A stretch of 64,000 nucleotides of DNA from positions 248,001 to 312,000 of the forward strand of contig NZ_JAGPXE010000006.1 of assembly GCF_018070075.1 (NCBI RefSeq), read 5' to 3'. Every line of letters begins with the position of its first letter. The first letter of the stretch is position 1. Positions 8,476 through 17,159 of the stretch are shown in pieces. Below the pieces are notes generated by a model. It made no database searches. It saw nothing but the letters and a program-made list of their open reading frames with translations, and was not told the origin of the DNA. The stretch comes from Saccharopolyspora endophytica. Its GTDB lineage: Bacteria > Actinomycetota > Actinomycetes > Mycobacteriales > Pseudonocardiaceae. Both the position numbers and the translations under genes were made by a program.

Positions 8476-9656
8476 AGCGGGCATTGGAGAGCGTACGGGT
8501 TCTCGACCTGGGTGAGGTCCTGCAGGGGCCGATCGCGGCTCAGGTGCTCGGTGACTTCGGGGCTGAGGTTATCAAGATCGAGCGCGGGATCAACGGCGAC
8601 ATCACACGCACTCTCGACCGCGCGGCAATCGAGGCAGGGGAACCGGCCTCCTATTTCGTTGGGGTGAACCGGAACAAGCGGAGCGTCTCACTCAATCTCA
8701 AGACGCGTGAGGGAATGGCGACCCTCCATCGTCTGCTGGAACAGGCGGACGTGCTGCTGCATAGCTATCGTCCCTCGGCGGTACGTCGCATGGGACTGTC
8801 CTATGAGGAGTTGGCTGACAAGTACCCGGGACTGGTGTACGCCTCGGCGACCGGGTTCGGGGAGAGCGGACCGTACGCGCACAAGGCGGGCCAGGACATG
8901 TTGGCGCAGTCGCTGAGCGGCATGGCTCGTACGGTCGGCGACCCCACCCTGCGTGCACACCTCATGCCCGTTCCGACTGTCGACTACGCCTCGGGCATGG
9001 CCCTGGCGCAGGGCGTACTTGCGGCGTTGTACGAGCGTGAGCGATCTGGGCTCGGACAGAAGGTCAGCGTCAACCTGCTGGACACTGCCTTGGCGCTGCA
9101 GACATTGGAGAGCGCGTCGTTGCTGATGTACGAGCGGGAAACGAATTGGGTGACCGACTGGTACAGCGGCATTTTCGAGACCCGAGATGGCATGGTCACT
9201 GTGCTGGGCCTGTTCCGGGACAACGCCCTGCGCCTGGTGTGCAAGGCCCTCGGAGTGGACGATTTGAGCCGTCGGCCAGAGTTTGCCACTGCAGATCTGC
9301 AGGCTCGCAACAAGGAGCAAGCCAACGAGGTGCTACGGGGAACCGTAGAGGAAATGACCACAGAGGACGCCATCCAGCGGTTCGACTCGGTCGACCTGTT
9401 GTCCGCGCCGCTACTGACTCTGCGCGAGGCACTGCAGCACCCTCAAGTGCTGGAGAACGGCATCATCACTGAGGTGGAAACCGGCGGGCACAGGTCCACC
9501 CGAATTCTCGGCAACCTGGTCAAGCTTTCTCGCACTCCGGCGACAGTCCGTCGCGGAGTACCTGCTTTGGGCGAGCACACGGAGTCGGTGCTGCGAGAGT
9601 CGGGATTCACCGATGTGGAGATCGCGGAGCTGCGTGCGAGCGGGGCGGTGCCGTGA
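8472..9656 (+). CDS. CaiB/BaiF CoA-transferase
   Basis: A 394-residue class III CoA-transferase. The N-terminal RVLDLGEVLQGPIAAQVLGDFGAEVIK and the GQDMLAQSLSG motif, whose Asp aligns with the covalent aspartate of formyl-CoA transferase, support true transferase activity, in contrast to the racemase-like paralogue upstream. It would move CoA onto a carboxylic acid substrate. It overlaps the acyl-CoA dehydrogenase stop by 4 nt. Transferase plus dehydrogenase plus racemase resembles carnitine- or branched-acid-type activation modules, but no betaine-specific marker is present. Confidence 0.9.
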   Translation: MKRALESVRVLDLGEVLQGPIAAQVLGDFGAEVIKIERGINGDITRTLDRAAIEAGEPASYFVGVNRNKRSVSLNLKTREGMATLHRLLEQADVLLHSYRPSAVRRMGLSYEELADKYPGLVYASATGFGESGPYAHKAGQDMLAQSLSGMARTVGDPTLRAHLMPVPTVDYASGMALAQGVLAALYERERSGLGQKVSVNLLDTALALQTLESASLLMYERETNWVTDWYSGIFETRDGMVTVLGLFRDNALRLVCKALGVDDLSRRPEFATADLQARNKEQANEVLRGTVEEMTTEDAIQRFDSVDLLSAPLLTLREALQHPQVLENGIITEVETGGHRSTRILGNLVKLSRTPATVRRGVPALGEHTESVLRESGFTDVEIAELRASGAVP

Positions 9657-9658
9657 CA

Positions 9659-9814
9659 GTGACCAACGAGTTTTCGAGGGTTGTCCAGATGCGGAAGGCT
9701 TTGGTGCTCAAGAAAGTTGACACTGATCCTTTCGGACGCGAGAAACAGGGGCAGCAAGAACCTTGCTTGCGGTACACGGGGAAGCCGGAGCGGGCTAAAG
9801 GGATCGCATCATGA
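9659..9814 (+). CDS. 51-residue hypothetical protein, coupled on both sides
   Basis: GTG 9659 lies 2 bp after the CaiB stop, and TGA 9812-9814 overlaps the next ATG as ATGA. The 51-residue product (VTNEFSRVVQMRKALVLKKV at its start) is basic and hydrophilic with no recognisable domain and a single Cys. Bridging exactly between two genes with stop-start contacts suggests it is translated. It may instead be the degenerate remnant of a larger gene that keeps coupling intact. I do not recognise a family. Confidence 0.45.
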   Translation: MTNEFSRVVQMRKALVLKKVDTDPFGREKQGQQEPCLRYTGKPERAKGIAS

Positions 9815-10932
9815 GGGGCAGCACCGTGCACGAGATGACCACAACGAACATGCTGTCACGTATCCGTGGCACCCTGGTTGATCCCGTCATCGGGTTTCCG
9901 CACTACGCCGACACCGGAACCGGACAGTGGACGACCACTTCGGACGGCTTCTGGACCGGCGGTTTCTGGGGCGGTCTTCTTGCCCTGGCTTCCGTGCAGA
10001 GTGGTGATCAGAAACTCATGGGCGGGGCCGAGGAAGTCGCCACGCAACTCACGGCGCGCGCTACCTCGGATACTGCATTCCGGGGGTTTCTGTTCTTCTT
10101 CGGAGCAGGGGTTGCGCACCTGGTTGGTGAGAGTGACCGTGCGCGCGAGGTGGCGTTGGCGGGGGCCGAAGGGCTGGCTGCTAGTTTCAATCACAACGCC
10201 GGGCTGATCCCGTTGGGGCTGCAAGCGGAGGAGGCCGATGCGGTCGGTTCTGGAGCCGCGAACATCGATGCGGTTCCAGGCACCGTGGCACTGCTGGCCT
10301 GGGCGGCTCGCGAGACCGGTCGGCAGAGCTTTGCCGATATGGCTCGTGCCCACGCACGTCGGCATGTCGAGTACTGCTTGCGTGAGGACGGCTCGGTGTG
10401 CCAATCGGCGGAGTTCGACCCGCGGGATGGGACGCTGGTTCGCCGTTACACCCACAAGGGCCTTTCCGATGGCAGTACGTGGGCACGTGCTCAGGCTTGG
10501 GCGATGCTTGGTTTCGCTCAGGCCGCGCACTGGGTGGACGCGGAGCTTGCTGAGCCTGCAGTCACCGCGGCGGACTGGTGGATCGAGCACCTGCCCGCGG
10601 GTCGTGTCGCGACCTGGGATTTCGACGCGGGGCCGGACGCCCCACGGGATACCTCGGCGACCGCGATCGCCGCAGCCGCGTTACTGAGGCTCGCTGACTT
10701 GGTTCCGTCACGGCCGCATTATCGTGACCATGCTGCGTCCATGGTGGCCACCCTGTGCCAGTTCGTGACTCCCACGGAAGTTGGTGACCAGCGAACTTCC
10801 GGAATGCTCACGTCGGGATGCTTCGATCCGAAGAGGGGTGTTGCGACCGATGCCGAGCTAGTCTGGGGAGACTACTTCTTGTTCGAGAGCCTGCTGTCTT
10901 TACAAGGAGTGATCATCCCTACCGCTCTGTAG
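9811..10932 (+). CDS. GH88-like unsaturated glucuronyl hydrolase
   Basis: A 373-residue alpha/alpha-barrel glycosidase. Family marks are DGFWTGGFWGGLLALA near the N-terminus, an Asp in the SDTAFRGFLFFFG region equivalent to the first catalytic Asp, NIDAVPGTVALLAWA with the second, SDGSTWARAQAWAMLGF, and WGDYFLFESLLSL at the C-terminus. GH88 enzymes release unsaturated uronic acid from oligosaccharides by hydrating the 4,5-double bond. No signal peptide is apparent, so it acts in the cytoplasm. Its place inside a CoA-ester operon is unexpected. The start at 9811 follows AAAGGG. Confidence 0.8.
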   Translation: MRGSTVHEMTTTNMLSRIRGTLVDPVIGFPHYADTGTGQWTTTSDGFWTGGFWGGLLALASVQSGDQKLMGGAEEVATQLTARATSDTAFRGFLFFFGAGVAHLVGESDRAREVALAGAEGLAASFNHNAGLIPLGLQAEEADAVGSGAANIDAVPGTVALLAWAARETGRQSFADMARAHARRHVEYCLREDGSVCQSAEFDPRDGTLVRRYTHKGLSDGSTWARAQAWAMLGFAQAAHWVDAELAEPAVTAADWWIEHLPAGRVATWDFDAGPDAPRDTSATAIAAAALLRLADLVPSRPHYRDHAASMVATLCQFVTPTEVGDQRTSGMLTSGCFDPKRGVATDAELVWGDYFLFESLLSLQGVIIPTAL

Positions 10933-10975
10933 TTGGACGGGCGGATTGTGTTTGCAGCTCAATGAGGAGACTGCC

Positions 10976-12133
10976 ATGAACGGTGCACCAGACGCCGGCG
11001 TCGATGTCGTGCTCGATCAGCTGGCGCTGCAGCATGCGGAACTGCTCGTGCTGTCCGAGAACTCGGTGGCGATGAAGTCGATCGCACGCCGGATCCGGGA
11101 GCTGGGTCACTTCGACATGTCGCTGGTAGGACGACTCGAGGCGGATCGGCGCATGGTGCACCGCAGCTGGCATGGCACGCAGAGCCCGGCACTGCACAGG
11201 CTGGTCGTGCCGGAAGGGATAGGGCTAGGCGGAAAGAGTATCGAGCTGCGCAGGCCGCTGTGGGTGCGCGACTATCGGACCTCCGATTCGATCACGCACG
11301 AGTTCGACGACTTGGTGGCGCAGGAAGGCCTGCGCGCCATGGTCGCGGTCCCGATGATCTACGGCGGGAATGTTCTCGGCGCGATCTACGCCGGTGTTCG
11401 GCAGGAAGTCTCGTTCGGCGACCAGATCGTGGCCAGGCTGGAGGAGGCCGCCAAGGCGGCCTCCGTCAGCATGGTCAGCTCACAAAGGGCGAAGATTCAA
11501 ACCGGAGTCGCGGTGGACGCCGAACGTCGCAGGATGGCGGCGGACCTCCATGACTCGGTAAGCCCAGTGTTGTTCCGTATCGGCGCGGAGCTGCGAAGCC
11601 TGCGCTCGATGGAAGATCTCAGCCGAATCCGGGACCGCATCGACGAGGTCGCGAGCCAGGTCGCCTCGGTGAGCGCACTGTTGCGGAACTCGCTGGCCGA
11701 CCTGAGCGAGCATCCGCCGGACCGGCAGCTCGCGGTTTCCTTGCAGGAGGATTGTGAAGCGTTCCAGGAGCGTACCGGGATACCTGCCTCCTACGTGGCG
11801 CTCGCCGAGATCCCAGATTTGCGGCCCGGGCGACCGGAGGCGTTGAGCAGCGTTGTGCGCGAGGCGCTGGTCAACATCGAGAAGCACGCGCAAGCCTCCA
11901 CGGTCGTAGTGAGTGTGGTGGTCGCAGGCGGACAGTTGGTCGTCGCCACTGCCGACGACGGGCGAGGGCGCTGCGGCGTTGACCCGGCCAAGCCCGGACA
12001 TCTGGGCTTGGCGCTGTCGGCGCAGCGCATGGAGCGGGTCGGAGGCGGCGTGTCCATCATCGAGAACGAGGACGGTGGCACGACCGTGCGCGCCTGGGTG
12101 CCGTGCACAGATGAGAATCGGGCGGACGACTGA
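10976..12133 (+). CDS. GAF-domain sensor histidine kinase, NarL/DesK class
   Basis: A 385-residue soluble kinase with no transmembrane segment. ATG 10976 follows AATGAGGAG. Residues about 20-165 form a GAF domain; then ERRRMAADLHDSVSPVLF carries the phospho-accepting His192 of the HisKA_3 type; the ATPase region has EALVNIEKHAQA (N box) and DDGRGRCG...GHLGLALSAQRME (G boxes). It probably senses a small cytosolic ligand or redox state through the GAF domain. The response regulator gene starts on its stop codon (TGATG). Likely targets are the flanking CoA-ester operon and the MHS transporter. Confidence 0.93.
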   Translation: MNGAPDAGVDVVLDQLALQHAELLVLSENSVAMKSIARRIRELGHFDMSLVGRLEADRRMVHRSWHGTQSPALHRLVVPEGIGLGGKSIELRRPLWVRDYRTSDSITHEFDDLVAQEGLRAMVAVPMIYGGNVLGAIYAGVRQEVSFGDQIVARLEEAAKAASVSMVSSQRAKIQTGVAVDAERRRMAADLHDSVSPVLFRIGAELRSLRSMEDLSRIRDRIDEVASQVASVSALLRNSLADLSEHPPDRQLAVSLQEDCEAFQERTGIPASYVALAEIPDLRPGRPEALSSVVREALVNIEKHAQASTVVVSVVVAGGQLVVATADDGRGRCGVDPAKPGHLGLALSAQRMERVGGGVSIIENEDGGTTVRAWVPCTDENRADD

Positions 12134-12768
12134 TGACTGACGCGACACCCATCCGAGTTCTCGTGGTCGATGACCACCCGGTCATTCGTGGCGGAGTCGA
12201 GTTGCTCGCTGCCCAGGATCCCGTCATCACAGTGGTGGGCAGCGCCAGCACTGGTCACGAAGCGATCCGGTTGGTACAGGAGGTGCCGGCCGAGGTAATC
12301 CTGCTTGATCTGAGGTTGCCGGACATGCCTGCCCCCGAGCTGGTGACGGAGCTGAGGCGAATTGTTCCCAAGGCGAAGATCCTGTTGTTCACTGCGTTCG
12401 CTGACCACGGTGCAATCGACGTGTTGCTCGATGCCGGCGCGGATGGCTGCCTGGTCAAGGACATCACGGGTGTCGACTTCTCTACGGCTGTCCGTCGTGT
12501 GGCACGTGGAGTCCGTGTCATCGATCCGCGGCTGGCTGGACGACACGCCTCGGCCACACCTGAGCTGCTGTTTCACGTAGGCCTGACCAGACGCGAGTAT
12601 GACGTTCTGCGACTGGCTGCGATGGGGCATAGCAATCCCGAGATCGCCGAGCGTCTCCTTCTAGCTCGTAACACGGTCAAGACCTACCTCCAAACGGCGA
12701 TGCAGAAACTCAATGCACGCAACAGGGTCGAGGCCATTGCCAAGGCGCATGAGGCACGGCTTCTGTAG
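12133..12768 (+). CDS. NarL/LuxR-type response regulator
   Basis: A 211-residue regulator. The receiver domain has Asp13/Asp14, phospho-acceptor Asp59 (VILLDLRLPDM), a Thr in LLFTAF and Lys in CLVKD. The C-terminal LuxR helix-turn-helix is RREYDVLRLAAMGHSNPEIAERLLLARNTVKTYLQ. It overlaps the kinase gene by one base and forms a clear two-component pair with it. Operator candidates are the CTCCA-N2-TGGAG palindromes at 6047 and 13944, which is inference. Confidence 0.94.
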   Translation: MTDATPIRVLVVDDHPVIRGGVELLAAQDPVITVVGSASTGHEAIRLVQEVPAEVILLDLRLPDMPAPELVTELRRIVPKAKILLFTAFADHGAIDVLLDAGADGCLVKDITGVDFSTAVRRVARGVRVIDPRLAGRHASATPELLFHVGLTRREYDVLRLAAMGHSNPEIAERLLLARNTVKTYLQTAMQKLNARNRVEAIAKAHEARLL

Positions 12769-12833
12769 CTGCGGCTGAATGCATGTCCGGCGGCCCGTCG
12801 CGCACCTTGTGTGCGACAAACGCGAGGTGGATT

Positions 12834-13670
12834 ATGTCGATTACTGCAAAGTTCCGGTCGTCCGTAGACAGGTGGCGAGATCGGACCGCCATGGTCTATT
12901 CCGGGCCAGATGGTGTCCGCTGCTTGACTTTCGGTCATTTTGCGGACCGTTCGCGGCGATTTGCCGTGACCCTGGCCGAACTCGGGATTACATCGGAGCA
13001 CTCGGTTGCTATCCACCTTGCATCGATACCGGAATGGTGGGAGGTCGCAGCCGGATCAATTCGCGCTGGAGTTCCGTTTTCAACAGTGCCGCCGGGACAC
13101 TCGCTGAGCGATTGGGTGAACTTCACCCGCGCCGAGGTGGTCATCGTCGAACGCGAGGCGCTTAAGGAGGCGGTAGCACTTCGTGAAGAGGGGTCGGTTC
13201 GGTTCGTAATACTTGTCGAAGAGATGCCGCAGCCTGATACATTGCGTTATCAGACCATGCTGTTCCTGGCCGATCCTGACGGGTGTGTCGATTCGGCACC
13301 CGACACTCAGGCCCAGGTGGTGCTGCTGGATGAGAACGGCACTCGTGATCCGGCGCAACTCGACCTCGATGCGTCAGTACTCGGACTCGACCAGTTCGAC
13401 CGCGAAGAGGCCGATCTGCACTGGAATCTTGTACCACGTCACCAGGCAACAGGAGTTTTGCTCGGTCTGCTGGAGCCGTGGTCGGCAGGTGCGGCAGTAC
13501 TGGTCGATGGTTGCGGCAGCGATGTCGAGCAGGTGCTGAGCCGATTCCCAGTGACAACGGTGTCTGCTCAGAGGTCCTTCTTCTTTGCAAGAAACTCGGT
13601 TGCCGGCAACTCGGTGCGCAACGTCTTGGTGGTCGACCCTCAGCCGTCCATCAGCACGCAGAAACCCTGA
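12834..13670 (+). CDS. Truncated AMP-dependent synthetase/ligase-like protein
   Basis: ATG 12834 (MSITAKFRSSVDRWRDRTAM) follows GAGGTGG. The 278-residue product matches only the N-terminal half of acyl-CoA synthetases: TFGHFADRSRRFAVTLAELGI and VAIHLASIPEWWEVAAGSIRAGVPF. Where the P-loop YTSGTTG-PKG should stand there is LLDENGTRDPAQ, so the adenylation motif is lost, and the C-terminal domain is absent. It follows the two-component genes by 65 bp. It is either a decaying gene or a non-catalytic relative. Third-position GC looks lower than in neighbours. Confidence 0.65.
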   Translation: MSITAKFRSSVDRWRDRTAMVYSGPDGVRCLTFGHFADRSRRFAVTLAELGITSEHSVAIHLASIPEWWEVAAGSIRAGVPFSTVPPGHSLSDWVNFTRAEVVIVEREALKEAVALREEGSVRFVILVEEMPQPDTLRYQTMLFLADPDGCVDSAPDTQAQVVLLDENGTRDPAQLDLDASVLGLDQFDREEADLHWNLVPRHQATGVLLGLLEPWSAGAAVLVDGCGSDVEQVLSRFPVTTVSAQRSFFFARNSVAGNSVRNVLVVDPQPSISTQKP

Positions 13671-13943
13671 CACCACCGTTCTGATCTGCGCATCCATTCT
13701 CGCTCCAAGCCTCTCGTCGGGGTTCCTCGACTTCCCTCAATTTCACGTGCGCGGTCACAGCTGGTGTTGGGGAGGGCGATTGTGGGATCAAAAACGTTCT
13801 GCTCCGGGGATTTGCCGACGATCTCACTGCGGAACCGGACGTTCCTGTAAGCACTTGAGGTGTTTCAGTATTCCGAAAGCTAAACTAACTAACCTTCGTC
13901 CACAGCCGCACCACGTTGCAAGAACGAGTGGAATCCGCGACCT

Positions 13944-13955
13944 CTCCAGGTGGAG
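13944..13955. promoter_or_regulatory. CTCCA-N2-TGGAG palindrome before the MHS transporter
   Basis: CTCCAGGTGGAG lies 76 bp before the transporter start and matches the core of the larger palindrome at 6047-6062. The interval 13671-14030 otherwise holds no supported gene; a 151-codon plus-strand frame there lacks family features and a ribosome site. This is probably the transporter's promoter region. Confidence 0.4.
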
Positions 13956-14030
13956 GTACCGGCATCTTCTGAAGACGCAGAGGCTGTTGTCTCGAAAAGA
14001 AACTGTCGATGCTCACCTTGAGGAACAACG

Positions 14031-15344
14031 ATGTCCTTGATCTCACGTAGCGGTAAGGTAGGTTTTGCCAGCGCCGTGGGTACCACGGTTGAGTGGTACG
14101 ATTTCTTCATCTACGGCACTGCGGCCGGACTTGTGTTCAACAAGCTGTTTTTCCCGGAGTTCGACGCGCTGATTGGCACATTGCTGTCGTTCGCAACGTT
14201 TTCCGCAGCCTTCGTTGCTAGGCCTATCGGAGGCGTGATCTTCGGTCATTTCGGCGATCGGCTAGGCAGAAAGTCGATGCTCGTGCTCACGCTGAGCATC
14301 ATGGGCGCGACCACGTTTGCAGTCGGCGTCCTTCCCAGCTACCAGACGATCGGGGTGGCAGCACCGCTTATTCTGGTCTCGCTCCGCTTCATCCAAGGAC
14401 TTTCGCTAGGGGGTGAGTACGGTGGCGCGGTATTGATGGCGGTGGAGCACGCGCCGCCCGGGCGGCGCGGCTACTACGGCAGCTGGGTGCAGATGGGTGT
14501 TCCGACGGGCCTGATGCTCGGCAATGCCGTGTTCCTCGCCTTCGGCGCGATGGATCCCGTTGCATTCATGGCGTGGGGTTGGCGGATGCCGTTCCTCATC
14601 GGCGGTGTGTTCGTGGTGAGCGGTCTGATCGTGCGGCTGAAGCTCGGCGAGAGTCCGGAATTCGACCAGGTCAAGCACGAAAAAGATGTAGTGCGGCTCC
14701 CGATCGCGGTGGTGCTGCGGAAGTACCCGAAGGAACTGCTGCTCACTGGCGGCGCTTACCTGTCGATCGGTGTTACATTCTACTTGACTACCGTGTTTGG
14801 GCTGAGCTACGGCGCGCAACAGTTGGGGTTCAGTCGCAACGAGATGCTGTGGATCGTGCTCGGTGCGATGGCCTTGACCTTTATCATGCTCCCGCTCTTC
14901 GGTGCGCTGTCAGATCGGCTCGGGCGGAAGCTGGTCTTCGGTGGGGGCACCATCGCGATGGGACTGCTCGCGTTTCCTTGGTTCTGGCTGCTGAACACGG
15001 GATCCTTCGTCTGGGCCTTGGTCGCTTACCTGCTGATTTGCACCGGTTTCGCTGCAGCGTTCGGGCCGTTGGCCGCATTTTTCGCCGAGGCATTCGAACC
15101 CAAGATCCGCTACTCCGGGATCTCGTTCGGCTACACACTGGGAACGTTGGCCAGCAGCGCACTCGCTCCGATCATCGCCACGTGGCTGCTCGATCGCACG
15201 GGCGGTTACTCCGCTATTGCCTGGTACATGCTCGGGACCGCGGTCTTGTCGCTAGTTTGCGCTCTGGCTCTCCGGACGAGGTACACCTCAGATGCGGATG
15301 AGGCAGTTACGACCGTGACCAGGCCATTTCAGGCCGCAGAGTAA
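14031..15344 (+). CDS. MFS transporter, metabolite:H+ symporter (MHS) type
   Basis: A 437-residue, 12-helix MFS protein starting MSLISRSGKVGFASAVGTTVEWYDFFIYGTAA, the MHS signature (GTTVEWYDF). The A-loop GHFGDRLGRKSML and RFIQGLSLGGEYGGAVLMAVEHAP are intact. MHS members import organic acids such as citrate, shikimate, proline/betaine or dicarboxylates with protons. GAGGAACAACG supports the start. It is placed to import the acid handled by the CaiB/acyl-CoA dehydrogenase operon upstream. The substrate is not readable from sequence. Confidence 0.92.
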   Translation: MSLISRSGKVGFASAVGTTVEWYDFFIYGTAAGLVFNKLFFPEFDALIGTLLSFATFSAAFVARPIGGVIFGHFGDRLGRKSMLVLTLSIMGATTFAVGVLPSYQTIGVAAPLILVSLRFIQGLSLGGEYGGAVLMAVEHAPPGRRGYYGSWVQMGVPTGLMLGNAVFLAFGAMDPVAFMAWGWRMPFLIGGVFVVSGLIVRLKLGESPEFDQVKHEKDVVRLPIAVVLRKYPKELLLTGGAYLSIGVTFYLTTVFGLSYGAQQLGFSRNEMLWIVLGAMALTFIMLPLFGALSDRLGRKLVFGGGTIAMGLLAFPWFWLLNTGSFVWALVAYLLICTGFAAAFGPLAAFFAEAFEPKIRYSGISFGYTLGTLASSALAPIIATWLLDRTGGYSAIAWYMLGTAVLSLVCALALRTRYTSDADEAVTTVTRPFQAAE

Positions 15345-15385
15345 GCACCGCGGTGTTGAAGCCCGGTCGTAGCTAAACGTCGGTG

Positions 15386-15660
15386 TTAAGTGCCCCGTCC
15401 CAGCATCGGACCGAGGAGGTATGGCCCAGTCGTCGAGATCATCGCCACCACTAATGCGAGGGTCTCGGCGTTGGTGCCAACTATGCGCAGCAACGGCAAA
15501 GTAACGTCGGACCCGCGAGACAACACCGGCCAGAACGCTGTCGGCGATGGATGAATCCTACTCCGGATCTAGAACGGGTGCCTCTGGCAGATTCGTAGGA
15601 TCTGTGCGAATAGCCAGCCGACCAGGATGGCGGCCGTCGCCGGCATCCAATGTAGAGATT
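15386..15660 (-). pseudogene. Decayed membrane-protein fragment
   Basis: Minus-strand reading gives hydrophobic pieces in different frames: AILVGWLFAQILRICQRHPF, then TAFWPVLSRG and RIVGTNAETLALVVAMISTT, followed by TGPYLLGPMLGRGT and a stop at 15386. These look like the C-terminal membrane helices of a transporter with stops and frameshifts between them. I do not recognise the family. The plus strand of 15345-15784 has no gene. The fragment lies between the MHS gene and a transposase remnant. Confidence 0.35.
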
Positions 15661-15840
15661 TACTTCGTGGCGTGACTCGGCGAATTTCGGATGCGGTTGC
15701 CTTGCTCGTAGGACGACAGATGCTGAGGTTCTGGGCCGGTGTATCCGGGTTCTGGTAACAGCGTGCACAGGGCAGCGATACGTTTTCACTGAGGTGATCT
15801 CAGTGGATTGGGGGTGTTGAGAGTGTGAGGAGATGTGGGC

Positions 15841-15902
15841 GTGGGGGTCCTGGTAGAAGAAGGTCTCACCACAAGATCATCTTCACAGAGCCAGGACCCC
15901 AC
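15841..15902. repeat. Inverted repeat flanking the 5' leader of the IS5-like transposase
   Basis: GTGGGGGTCCTGG (15841-15853) and CCAGGACCCCAC (15891-15902) face each other just before the transposase GTG. The right arm touches the start codon. This may be the element's left-end structure or a translation-blocking hairpin that limits transposase synthesis. No matching right end was found, in line with the 3' truncation. Confidence 0.5.
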
Positions 15903-16520
15903 GTGATCACCTATCGTGCCAGCCTCGACGTCACCAACGAACTCGCCCTCTACCTCTCCGGACTCTTGAATGCCGAGCGAGCGCGTCGCGGCACCGGGCG
16001 AGGACGCCGCGCGTTGTCGACGTTCAAGCAGGCCGTGCTGGGGCTGCGGTGGTTCCGTGATCGCACCGCCATCCCCGCACTGGCCCGCGACAACGACATC
16101 TCCGGCGCCACCGGCTACCGCTACATCGACGAGGTCATCGAGGTGCTGGCCGCCCAAGCCCCCGACCTGCACCACGCACTACGGCAGGCCAAAACCGACG
16201 GCGTCGCCTACGTCATCCTCGACGGGAAACTGTTCTTCTGCGTCCGGCTCGGCGAGAAAGCCACCAGCGTCAAAGACACCACGATCGACCGGTGGTACTC
16301 CGGCAAACACCACCGCCAGGGCGGCAACATCCAAGCCGTGACCACACCAGACGGTTTCCCGATCTGGGTCTCACCCGTGGAACCCGGCTCAGTCCACGAC
16401 ATCACCGCCGCCGAACACCACACCCTCGGCACCCTCTACTGGGACGCCTCCCAACTCGACCTGCCCACCCTCGCCGACGGCGGCTACCAAGGCACCGCCG
16501 CGGAGTGCACACCGGGCTGA
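15903..16520 (+). pseudogene. IS5-family transposase (DDE_Tnp_4), 3' truncated
   Basis: A frame from GTG 15903 (VITYRASLDVTNELALYL) gives 205 residues of a transposase normally about 250-260. An N-terminal helix-turn-helix (FRDRTAIPALARDNDISGAT) is followed by the DDE core with the first Asp in VILDGKLFFC and the second in LADGGYQG. The frame then enters unrelated sequence and stops; the downstream DDE Glu is absent. The break point coincides with an IS21 istA remnant on the other strand, so one element was cut by recombination with another. Probably inactive. Confidence 0.85.
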
Positions 16521-16680
16521 TACGCCGTTCTCGACGTCGGATCCGGCGGCAGAAGCGACGGCCGCAACTCCCGCACCCCTCCTTGAACACCGCCATGCTT
16601 CGCTGCCGATCCGTTCCGCGTTCACATGCACCGACATCGTCGGCCACTCCGCCAGCAATTCACGGAGCTCCGGTTGCACG
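16515..16680 (-). pseudogene. IS21 istA transposase fragment
   Basis: Minus-strand reading gives RELLAEWPTM followed, after a frameshift, by VRELRPSLLPPDPTSRTAYQ, both characteristic of IS21-type IstA proteins just before the catalytic core. Only about 55 codons remain and they abut the 3' break of the IS5-like transposase. No istB is visible. This is a dead relic marking a recombination junction. Confidence 0.65.
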
Positions 16681-16689
16681 GCTCCACCA

Positions 16690-17159
16690 CCGCGCCCTTC
16701 GTCGGCCGCTGATACCGCGACGGCCCGTCGGAAGCCAATGCTCGCCGCACCGTGTTCAGCAGGACTCCAAGGCCGGCGCGCGACCGCTGGAATCGGCATC
16801 ACCTCATACCGATGCAGACTTCGGATTTCTGCCGTCCCAGGCTGATCACTCCCCGTGAGTCAGAGGGCGGGTCCATTTTCGCTCGCCCGCACTGGTTCAG
16901 GATTCATCTGTCAGCGAAACAGGGCTTTGGCGGCTTCGGGTGGTTGCGGTGGAGTAGTGAGCTCATGCATTGGTGCGCCCATCTCCGGTGTTAGTGGCAA
17001 ATGTTGCGTTCGAAGGGTTCCTCGCGGGTGTCGGTCGCGTCGTCGGTAATCGAGCAGCGATGCCAGCCCCAGGGCGATGGATTTACAGCGGCGAGAGTGC
17101 GGCATCCACGAACAGCGGACGTTGGGACACCTCGACCCGCTGGCGGGTCGCAGAGCTCA
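16690..17159. other. Unassigned degenerate DNA
   Basis: No open frame with a ribosome site or recognisable domain is seen on either strand. The frames here are short and arginine/proline/serine-rich, as expected of non-coding high-GC DNA. It separates the IS relics from the aldolase pseudogene and probably contains further unrecognisable relics. Confidence 0.5.

Noticed and set aside
15481..15789. 102-codon minus-strand gene
   Set aside because: Arg/Ser-rich with no ribosome site; coding-like hydrophobic pieces in this interval occur in other frames, so it was treated as a pseudogene relic.
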